This document shows, piece by piece, positions 1 through 5,003 of a DNA stretch of 5,003 nt (its first letter is position 1; the number at the start of each line of letters is the position of its first letter). Origin of the DNA: Melioribacteraceae bacterium (GTDB lineage Bacteria; Bacteroidota; Ignavibacteria; Ignavibacteriales; Melioribacteraceae); the NCBI GenBank assembly GCA_026987055.1, contig JALSNL010000055.1:1-5003 (forward strand), in the 5' to 3' direction. Under the pieces are notes generated by a model that saw only the letters and a program-made list of their open reading frames with translations, was not told the DNA's origin and did not search any database. Both the position numbers and the translations under genes were made by a program.

Positions 1-318
1 GTTATAAAGAATCATTTCGCCGTTATCAACATTAAAAATGTAAACATTTTTAAAACCTGGAGCAACAAAGTAATAATAACCTTTTATATCACGAATAATT
101 CTTACTGTTTTTTTATTAATATGTAAGGAGTCATTTGTTTCTTCAAAAAATAATGGTTTTACATTTATTGAAAATGAATATCTGTTTTCAGCAATGTTAC
201 CATTCTTATTTGTTTCAAGAACGGATTCAATTGGCCAAGCAAAATCTACCGGCTTAAGAGCTATACTTGCACATCCGGTTAGAATTGTAACAACTAAGAA
301 AAATAATGATTTTTTCAT
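1..318 (-). CDS. Lipoprotein of unknown function (3' end beyond the window)
   Basis: This is the first 106 residues of a minus-strand gene that stays open to the left edge, so its C-terminus is missing. The N-terminus MKKSLFFLVVTILTGCAS is a typical lipoprotein signal: two lysines, a hydrophobic core, then lipobox L13-T14-G15-C16, with Cys16 the expected lipidated residue after signal peptidase II cleavage. Residue +2 is Ala and no acidic surface-export signal follows the Cys, so an outer-membrane lipoprotein facing the periplasm is the simplest inference. The mature part shows alternating hydrophobic and polar residues (RYSFSINVKPLFF, KTVRIIRDIKGYYYFVAPG, KNVYIFNVDNGEMILYN), which suggests a beta-rich domain. 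I do not recognise a family. The start is the ATG at 318, preceded by GGAG (328-325) with 6 bases between. The gene diverges from the histidine kinase. The reading frame and signal are solid; the function is unknown. Confidence 0.82.
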   Translation of the reverse strand, partial: MKKSLFFLVVTILTGCASIALKPVDFAWPIESVLETNKNGNIAENRYSFSINVKPLFFEETNDSLHINKKTVRIIRDIKGYYYFVAPGFKNVYIFNVDNGEMILYN

Positions 319-324
319 TTTTTG

Positions 325-328
325 CTCC
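325..328 (-). promoter_or_regulatory. Ribosome binding site of the lipoprotein gene
   Basis: GGAG on the minus strand lies 6 bases before the ATG at 318. It supports this start, which also places a complete lipoprotein signal peptide at the N-terminus. Confidence 0.6.
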
Positions 329-350
329 AAATATCTATTTACTAATAAAG

Positions 351-382
351 TAAAGGTATTTTAATTATAATATTTATCAAAA
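351..382 (-). promoter_or_regulatory. Candidate Bacteroidota-type promoter for the lipoprotein gene
   Basis: Read on the minus strand, TTTTG (382-378) is followed by 19 bases and then TACCTTTA (358-351). This is a 7-of-8 match to the Bacteroidota -7 element TAnnTTTG, at the spacing usual for the TTTG -33 element. It would put the transcript start near 344 and give a leader of about 25 bases before the ATG at 318. The region is very AT-rich and chance matches are easy, so this is a candidate only. Confidence 0.35.
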
Positions 383-522
383 CTTAAATAGGTATATTTA
401 AACTACAAAATAAATTTAATTATATTAAATGATAAATTTATTAAAAAATAATTAACCCATAACAATTATTTTTCGATAGTTATTATAGAAATTATTGTAT
501 TTGTTCTAATTTTTACTCATTT

Positions 523-526
523 GGAT
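523..526 (+). promoter_or_regulatory. Weak ribosome binding site deciding the kinase start
   Basis: GGAT lies 3-4 bases before the ATG at 530. The alternative TTG start at 521 overlaps this element and has no purine-rich sequence upstream of it (the preceding bases are T-rich). The same TTGGA-then-ATG arrangement occurs before the DUF1232 gene. Confidence 0.4.
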
Positions 527-529
527 AAA

Positions 530-1291
530 ATGGAAGCTATAAAAAATAATAAAAGCGCTGAAGAATATGAAAAGCTGATTAAAGAAATGCGTCAGTTACA
601 AGCTACGTTTCTTGATAATATGAGTCATGAATTAAGAACACCTATTACAGTAATATTAGGTTATGCAGGGATATTAGCTGATGAACTTGAAGATCCGGAC
701 TTGAAAGAAATGGCTGAAATTGTATTAAAAAGTAGCAATAGGTTGACCGAATCTCTTAACTTATTATTAGATCAATCTGCTATTCAATCGGATAGTTTAC
801 AAGTAGAGTTTGAAGAAACAGAATTATCCAAATTGATAGAAAATTCTACAAATGTATATAAACCTGTTGCCGAAGATAAAAATTTAAAGTTAGAGTTTAT
901 CAATAATTGCGATAGCGTAAAATGCAGAATTGATAGAAAAATGTTTGACAAAGTAATGGATAACCTTTTAAGTAATGCGATAAAATATACTAAAGCCGGC
1001 AGTATAACAGTAAAACTGGAATCAATAAATAAAGAAGGTAAGGTTTATGCAAAAATTGATGTAGCCGATACCGGAATAGGAATAGAAGAAGAAAAACAAG
1101 GTTTAATATTTGAAGCTTTCAGACAAGTAAGTGAAGGAATGAACCGTTTGTACCAAGGTACCGGTTTGGGACTTTCCGTCACAAAAAAATTTGTTGAGCT
1201 AATGAATGGAGAAATAAAAGTTTCCAGTAAGTTAAATGAAGGCACAACATTCTCAATATTTTTTCCGGCAGATAGTTTTTCTTCTAATTGA
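530..1291 (+). CDS. Short soluble sensor-type histidine kinase (HisKA + HATPase_c), orphan
   Basis: The protein is an ATP-dependent autophosphorylating histidine kinase of 253 residues from the ATG at 530. A charged, probably coiled-coil helix (residues 1-25) leads into the HisKA domain with H-box SHELRTP. His33 is the phosphorylation site, and the ELRT that follows fits the ExxT phosphatase motif of HisKA kinases. The HATPase domain shows, in order, the N box (DNLLSNAIKYT, about 144-154), G1 (DTGIG, about 180-184), F box (FEAF, about 194-197) and G2 (GTGLGLS, about 210-216), so it looks catalytically complete. There is no PAS, GAF or HAMP domain and no transmembrane segment, so signal input must come from the short N-terminus or a partner. 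No response regulator lies in the window. A longer reading from TTG 521 adds three residues. Its end overlaps the convergent DUF1232 gene by 8 bp. The family is certain; the pathway is unknown. Confidence 0.93.
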   Translation: MEAIKNNKSAEEYEKLIKEMRQLQATFLDNMSHELRTPITVILGYAGILADELEDPDLKEMAEIVLKSSNRLTESLNLLLDQSAIQSDSLQVEFEETELSKLIENSTNVYKPVAEDKNLKLEFINNCDSVKCRIDRKMFDKVMDNLLSNAIKYTKAGSITVKLESINKEGKVYAKIDVADTGIGIEEEKQGLIFEAFRQVSEGMNRLYQGTGLGLSVTKKFVELMNGEIKVSSKLNEGTTFSIFFPADSFSSN

Positions 1292-1727
1292 ATTTACCTT
1301 TTAGTTTATCCCAAACACCTTTGCCAATCATATTATCAACATTTGCCAGAATATTTTTTACCAAATATAAAATATCAACTTCACCTACCCAATTTCTTTT
1401 TACAATTTGCGGATCAATGGAATTTAGGATGTCATTTAAAACATAAGCTGCCAGAGCAACATCATCCAAGTAACCAACGGGACCAAGTATAGCCTCAGGT
1501 AATAAATCTATTGGCGAAATAAAATACGCAATTGCAGATACTAATTTTATTTTTTTACTGTTTGGTACATCTGGGTCACGTGCAAGTTTAGTTAGTAAAT
1601 AAAAAATATCGGGTACAATAAAAATAAATTCTTTCCATTTATAGGCTGTGTTGGAATTTTCTTCTAACCATGCAGTTGTTTTTTTTCTTAGTTTTAAATA
1701 AAATTTTTCTTCTTTATTTTGAACCAT
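1284..1727 (-). CDS. DUF1232 (YkvA-like) family protein of unknown function
   Basis: This protein has 147 residues from the ATG at 1727. The DUF1232 core spans roughly residues 44-101: a lead helix, a DPDVP turn, the hydrophobic stretch KLVSAIAYFISPIDLLPE and the diagnostic GPVGYLDD. The SPIDLLPE (about 71-78) and GYLDD (about 85-89) pair is the family signature. The N-terminal 25 residues are highly charged and probably helical, and the C-terminus is amphipathic and ends in lysines. The core hydrophobic segment is short and contains prolines and acids, so membrane association is possible but a clean transmembrane helix is not evident. The biochemical role of the family is not established. 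The gene sits 44 bp after sthA with no terminator between them, suggesting co-transcription. A TTG at 1739 would add four residues, but it overlaps the likely ribosome binding site, so I prefer the ATG. Confidence 0.88.
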   Translation of the reverse strand: MVQNKEEKFYLKLRKKTTAWLEENSNTAYKWKEFIFIVPDIFYLLTKLARDPDVPNSKKIKLVSAIAYFISPIDLLPEAILGPVGYLDDVALAAYVLNDILNSIDPQIVKRNWVGEVDILYLVKNILANVDNMIGKGVWDKLKGKFN

Positions 1728-1731
1728 TAAA

Positions 1732-1737
1732 TTTTCC
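1732..1737 (-). promoter_or_regulatory. Ribosome binding site deciding the DUF1232 start
   Basis: On the minus strand GGAAAA (1737-1732) precedes the ATG at 1727, with 7 bases after the GGA. The upstream TTG at 1739 runs into this same element and has only A/T-rich sequence before it, so the ATG is the better start. Confidence 0.5.
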
Positions 1738-1771
1738 AAAAAGTTAAAACTTAAATTAAAATACTAAAATA

Positions 1772-3136
1772 TTATATTCTATTCAAGCCATTTAATGCGG
1801 CAACTCTATAAGCTTCTGCCATAGTAGGATAGTTAAAAGTAGTATTGATAAAATACATAAGAGAATTTGCTTTTCCTTTTTGTGTAATAATAGCTTGCCC
1901 TATATGAATAATTTCCGAAGCTCCGTAACCAAAACAATGGATGCCTAAAATTTCTAATGTTTCTCTATGAAATAATATTTTTAACATTCCCGTTATACGT
2001 CCGGTTATTTGTGCTCTTGCAAGATGCTTAAATAATGAATGCCCAACTTCATAGGGCACTTTTTGTTTTGTTAATTCCTTTTCTGTTAAACCGACCGAAC
2101 TAATTTCCGGAATTGTAAAAATACCTGTTGGAATATATTCCACAAGTTGATGAGGACATTTACCATAAACCAAATGAGTAGCTGCAAATCTTCCTTGGTC
2201 ATAAGCGGCACTTGCCAAACTGGGATAACCTACAATATCACCAACAGCATATATATGTTTATGTTTGGTTTGAAAATGTTTATTAACTTCTATTGAGCCT
2301 CTTTGATTTCCTTTTAATCCTATATTTTCCAAACCAAGTTTATCCGAATTACCTGTTCGTCCTTGTGCCCAAAGAAGATATTCACTTCGGATTTTTTTGT
2401 TGGATTTTAAGTAAACAGTTACACCGTCATCATCAGGAACAACTTTTTCGTATTCTTCGTTATGTCTGATTAAAACACCGTTTTCGCGTAAGTGATAGGA
2501 GAGTGCATCAATAATTTCATCATCTAAAAAAGATAAAAGTTGGCTGCGTGTATTAATGAGGTTAACTTTTATTTTTAATCCTCTGAAAATTGAAGCATAT
2601 TCACAGCCAATTACACCGGCACCATAAATGGAAATAGAGCGCGGATTATCGTTAAGTTTTAATATTGTATCGCTATCAATAATACGCGGATGTGAAAAAT
2701 CTATATCTTCGGGATGATAAGGTCTTGAGCCTGTAGCGATAATAAAAAAATCGGATGTATATTTTTTCTTTTGTCCGCTTTCAGTACTTACTTCAATTGT
2801 ATGTTCGTCAATAAATTTAGCTCTGCCGTCTAAAATATCAACAAGATTTCTTTCATAAAAACCTTTACGTAAATTATATTGATCTTTAATAACCGGATCA
2901 ATTGATTTTAATAACTCTTTGAATCCTGCATTTTTTAATTTATTTGTATCGGAAACAATTTGACTTACATGTCTAAGAGCTTTACTTGGTATAGTCCCTT
3001 TGTGAGTACAATTGCCGCCGATCATTGAAAAATAATCGCAAATAGCTACATTTTTCCCTCTTTTTACAGCTTTCATTGCGGCACCTTCTCCGCCTGGTCC
3101 GCTTCCTATAACAATAACATTGTAATGTTTAACCAT
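1772..3136 (-). CDS. sthA: Soluble pyridine nucleotide transhydrogenase (Si-specific, FAD flavoprotein)
   Basis: This cytosolic FAD enzyme transfers hydride between NADPH and NAD+, usually draining excess NADPH. The 454 residues align by eye with E. coli SthA (466 aa) over nearly the whole length. Visible motifs are the FAD Rossmann site [10 protein letters not shown] (11-20), the active-site region [17 protein letters not shown] (40-56), ATGSRPYHP (134-142), the pyridine nucleotide site [16 protein letters not shown] (171-186), the second FAD motif [11 protein letters not shown] (296-306, Asp300) and the dimerisation domain ending [23 protein letters not shown]. Two features separate it from dihydrolipoamide dehydrogenase. 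Only one active-site cysteine is present (Cys43, with Thr48 in place of the second), and Tyr436 replaces the catalytic His of the disulfide reductases. NTR (195-197) after the second strand of the nucleotide fold also matches SthA. The start is the ATG at 3136 with AAGG just upstream. It probably shares a transcript with the DUF1232 gene. Confidence 0.95.
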   Translation of the reverse strand: MVKHYNVIVIGSGPGGEGAAMKAVKRGKNVAICDYFSMIGGNCTHKGTIPSKALRHVSQIVSDTNKLKNAGFKELLKSIDPVIKDQYNLRKGFYERNLVDILDGRAKFIDEHTIEVSTESGQKKKYTSDFFIIATGSRPYHPEDIDFSHPRIIDSDTILKLNDNPRSISIYGAGVIGCEYASIFRGLKIKVNLINTRSQLLSFLDDEIIDALSYHLRENGVLIRHNEEYEKVVPDDDGVTVYLKSNKKIRSEYLLWAQGRTGNSDKLGLENIGLKGNQRGSIEVNKHFQTKHKHIYAVGDIVGYPSLASAAYDQGRFAATHLVYGKCPHQLVEYIPTGIFTIPEISSVGLTEKELTKQKVPYEVGHSLFKHLARAQITGRITGMLKILFHRETLEILGIHCFGYGASEIIHIGQAIITQKGKANSLMYFINTTFNYPTMAEAYRVAALNGLNRI

Positions 3137-3164
3137 ATTTCCTTTTTTACTAAATATTTATAAT

Positions 3165-3203
3165 TGAAAAAAGAAAGCTAACTAAAAAAATATTAGTTAG
3201 CTT
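3165..3203 (-). terminator. Rho-independent terminator of the T9SS cargo gene
   Basis: A perfect inverted repeat pairs AAGCTAACTA (3175-3184) with TAGTTAGCTT (3194-3203). One further A-T pair inside gives an 11-bp stem and a 7-base loop. Read on the minus strand the hairpin is followed at once by TCTTTTTTCA (3174-3165), a good U-tract. It begins 36 bases beyond the stop codon of the propeller gene and ends about 30 bases before the sthA start, so sthA should need its own promoter. On the plus strand the 3' arm is not followed by a clean T run. Confidence 0.88.
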
Positions 3204-3238
3204 AAAGTTTTACAGAAAAAATAATAATTAAATATAAA

Positions 3239-4861
3239 TTATTTAAGTATAAGCATTTTCTTCGAGATGCTTCCAAAACTTGTTTCCAATGTGTAGATAT
3301 AAGTTCCGCTTGATAGTTTACCCGCGTTAAATTCGATTAAATAACTACCTTGCTGCATATTTTGATTACTTAAAATTACAGCACTTTCTTGTCCCAACGA
3401 GTTATATAATTTAATACTTACCTCTGTTTCTTTAGGTATTGAAAATTTTATTTTGGTAGATGGATTAAACGGATTGGGATAGTTTTGTTCCAAAGTAAAT
3501 TTATTAGGAACAATTTTTTTATCACGTACTGCCACAGGTTTTTTAAGATCTAGAATAACTATTGGAAATCTTTCGCATAAATTGCCGTCCGTATAAAGAA
3601 CTTCAAGTTCAGGATCGTCATCTAAATTTGCAACAGCTACCACATCATATCGTCCGGGGTTTGCAGTTGGATATAAAGAATCTATTACGGAACAATGGTA
3701 ATTTAACGAATCGGTAATATCACCGCCCATATATTCCATTCTAAGAATAGCAACAGTTGGTTCGGAACCTCTTGAACCAAATATAAAATCCAAATTACCA
3801 TCGTTATCAATATCACCATAAGCATCATGCCCGCCATTAATTCTTCCGTTTATTCCAATTAAGTTTTCAAAATTAGCAATTTGTGTTGCTTTTATGCCAA
3901 CAGTTTCATCTTCTTGTAAAAGATAAACCTTATTTTGTCCCGGTCCGTCAAGCCAACCTCCTACAATTATCTCTTTCATCCCATCATTATTTAGATCAAC
4001 TACATTAGAAGATTTCCATGAGCCTCCGGGGAAAACATCCGGAATATTTGGTAATATTGAATATTCACCGTTTGCATATTTAATAGGTGTTATACTTCCA
4101 TCTTCATGAATTAGATATATTGTATTACCTAAAACTGCAACATCATATGCTTGAACATCTATCATTGAGCTGCCCAAACCGGAAGCTTCCATTGTCCAGG
4201 TTACGGTATCACCATGTTTAGTAGGAACATCGCTTGCGGAAATTACTCCGAAGTGATAATTGGTTCGTCTATCGGCAAAAATTAATTCATCCTTGCCATC
4301 GTTATCAACATCATTTAAGAGGATGCGAAAAGGTCTGACTTCAAAATTATTTTCTTCCGTTATTGTCCATTGAATATTAGGGGTTTCAAATCCGAAATTT
4401 GCTTTGCCTAATTTATCACCGTTATTTTGTTCCCAAACCAAAACACGAGGCGGATTTTCATTTCCATCCGTAAAATTATTTGCCGGAGTCCAGATAATTT
4501 CTTGTTTCCCATCATTATCCCAATCACCATGTGTTACACCTGCCCAACTGTTTTGTTGAACAATATCTCTACTATTTTCATCCCAAACCAGTTCCCAATT
4601 TCCATCGGTTAATTCATATTTATAAATACGAGGAATTAATTCGTTCCCTCCGATATCATGCATATTATTTACAGCGTAAATTTCAACCTTACCATCACCA
4701 TCAAAATCAACACCGGCAATAATTTCTCCGAAGCCGCAATTTTCCACTTCAGGTACACTAATAGAATCTTTTCTAACAAATTCATCTTCTTGTGCGTTTA
4801 ATATATTGTAGCTTACTGATAAAAATATAATAAATAGAATAGTAACAAAATATTTTTTCAT
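3239..4861 (-). CDS. Secreted FG-GAP/VCBS-type beta-propeller protein with T9SS type A sorting domain
   Basis: This exported protein has 540 residues from the ATG at 4861. Residues 1-23 form a Sec signal peptide (MKKYFVTILFIIFLSVSYN..., probable cleavage A23/Q24). The body carries repeated Asp-rich loops of the FG-GAP/VCBS calcium-binding type, each followed by a hydrophobic strand: DFDGDGKVE (52), DWDNDGKQE (113), DVDNDGKDE (184), DLNNDGMKE (289), DIDNDGNLD (350) and a weaker NLDDDPELE (412). The spacing of 60-70 residues, with one gap of 105, suggests a seven-bladed propeller. Residues about 453-540 are a Por/type IX sorting domain: LEQNYPNPFNPSTKIKFSIP, then a beta-sandwich ending in KKMLILK. 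The domain is expected to be removed during export, leaving the protein secreted or surface-attached. No enzyme domain is visible, so a binding or structural role is likely. An in-frame TTG at 4954 would add 31 residues before the signal peptide and is unlikely. Confidence 0.93.
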   Translation of the reverse strand: MKKYFVTILFIIFLSVSYNILNAQEDEFVRKDSISVPEVENCGFGEIIAGVDFDGDGKVEIYAVNNMHDIGGNELIPRIYKYELTDGNWELVWDENSRDIVQQNSWAGVTHGDWDNDGKQEIIWTPANNFTDGNENPPRVLVWEQNNGDKLGKANFGFETPNIQWTITEENNFEVRPFRILLNDVDNDGKDELIFADRRTNYHFGVISASDVPTKHGDTVTWTMEASGLGSSMIDVQAYDVAVLGNTIYLIHEDGSITPIKYANGEYSILPNIPDVFPGGSWKSSNVVDLNNDGMKEIIVGGWLDGPGQNKVYLLQEDETVGIKATQIANFENLIGINGRINGGHDAYGDIDNDGNLDFIFGSRGSEPTVAILRMEYMGGDITDSLNYHCSVIDSLYPTANPGRYDVVAVANLDDDPELEVLYTDGNLCERFPIVILDLKKPVAVRDKKIVPNKFTLEQNYPNPFNPSTKIKFSIPKETEVSIKLYNSLGQESAVILSNQNMQQGSYLIEFNAGKLSSGTYIYTLETSFGSISKKMLILK

Positions 4862-4865
4862 AGTT

Positions 4866-4870
4866 CCCTC
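4866..4870 (-). promoter_or_regulatory. Ribosome binding site deciding the propeller gene start
   Basis: GAGGG on the minus strand (4870-4866) lies 4 bases before the ATG at 4861, the strongest Shine-Dalgarno match in the window. This ATG starts exactly at the signal peptide (MKKYF...), which rules against the longer TTG-initiated frame from 4954. Confidence 0.7.
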
Positions 4871-4923
4871 GTAAATAAATTCTTGTTGGCGGAAAAAAAG
4901 AAGGTTATTCTTAGACTTGATTC

Positions 4924-4956
4924 CGAATATATTAAATTTATTTTTTTTCACCAAAA
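4924..4956 (-). promoter_or_regulatory. Candidate Bacteroidota-type promoter for the propeller gene
   Basis: On the minus strand TTTTG (4956-4952) is followed by 20 bases and then TATATTCG (4931-4924), one mismatch from TAnnTTTG. The transcript would begin near 4917 with a leader of about 55 bases. The alternative TTG start at 4954 falls inside the -33 element, which fits the internal ATG being the true start. The evidence is motif-only, in AT-rich DNA. Confidence 0.33.
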
Positions 4957-5003
4957 TAAATTGTAAAAATATTACTATTTTAAATTATTCATTTCGTAAG
5001 TTA

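Noticed and set aside
414..430. Perfect inverted repeat ATTTAAT-TAT-ATTAAAT in the spacer before the kinase gene
   Set aside because: It is made only of A and T in a region that is almost entirely A/T, so a repeat this size is expected by chance, and no promoter elements frame it.
429..455. Small open frame ATG...TAA (MINLLKNN) upstream of the kinase as a leader peptide
   Set aside because: Eight codons, no ribosome binding site, and no attenuator-like hairpin downstream.
1045..1245. 66-codon open frame antisense to the kinase
   Set aside because: It lies wholly within the HATPase domain coding region, has no ribosome binding site and resembles no protein family; it is a shadow of the kinase frame.
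1740..1771. Possible terminator hairpin between sthA and the DUF1232 gene (AAGTT-AA-AACTT)
   Set aside because: The 5-bp A/T stem with a 2-base loop is too weak to fold stably, and no U-tract follows.
1772..3136. Dihydrolipoamide dehydrogenase or mercuric reductase as the identity of the flavoprotein
   Set aside because: The second active-site cysteine is Thr48 and the catalytic His position is Tyr436, while the SthA-specific stretches match along the whole protein.
4427..4722. Two overlapping plus-strand open frames of 61 and 63 codons
   Set aside because: Both are antisense to the well-supported propeller gene, with low-complexity His/Pro/Ile-rich translations generated by the reversed Asp-rich repeats.
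4862..4954. 31-residue N-terminal extension of the propeller protein from TTG 4954
   Set aside because: It would bury the signal peptide, has no ribosome binding site, and passes through a strong GAGGG site placed before the ATG at 4861.
4962..5003. Possible gene beginning at the right edge
   Set aside because: Short A/T-rich sequence with stops in view and no start with a ribosome binding site; nothing can be supported.

Overview
The window is AT-rich and gene-dense. It most likely comes from the Ignavibacteriota or a neighbouring lineage of the Bacteroidota/Chlorobi (FCB) group. The main reason is the large protein on the right: it has a Sec signal peptide, an FG-GAP-type repeat body and a C-terminal type IX secretion (Por) sorting domain opening with QNYPNPFNPSTKIKFSIP, a form typical of Ignavibacteria and relatives rather than of classical Flavobacteriia. 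Two upstream regions also carry Bacteroidota-like promoter candidates (TTTTG, 19-20 bp, then a near match to TAnnTTTG). The lineage assignment is an inference from these features.

Layout, left to right. (1) A lipoprotein gene of unknown function on the minus strand starts at 318 and runs off the left edge. (2) A 211-bp AT-rich divergent spacer follows. (3) A short soluble sensor-type histidine kinase on the plus strand (about 530-1291) consists only of an HisKA dimerisation domain and a HATPase domain. (4) A DUF1232 (YkvA-like) gene on the minus strand (1284-1727) converges on the kinase, and the two coding regions overlap by 8 bp. (5) A soluble pyridine nucleotide transhydrogenase, sthA (1772-3136, minus), lies 44 bp upstream of the DUF1232 gene and is probably co-transcribed with it. 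(6) A clear intrinsic terminator (3165-3203, minus) separates sthA from (7) the secreted beta-propeller/T9SS cargo gene (3239-4861, minus), which has its own promoter candidate. The last ~40 bases hold nothing I can support.

The genes do not form one evident pathway. sthA balances NADPH and NADH in the cytosol. The kinase has no adjacent response regulator, so its target cannot be read here. The propeller protein is exported or surface-attached, and the lipoprotein is probably in the outer membrane. I see no mobile element, CRISPR array, RNA gene or new multi-gene system. The points most worth a second look are the sensor-less kinase and the unexplained in-frame hydrophobic stretch upstream of it, the tail-to-tail gene overlap without a visible terminator, the SthA-type active site in this lineage, and a probable seven-bladed propeller with one blade lacking its calcium loop.

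Three coding regions have a longer open frame beginning at TTG. In each case I placed the start at a downstream ATG that has a Shine-Dalgarno-like sequence in front of it.
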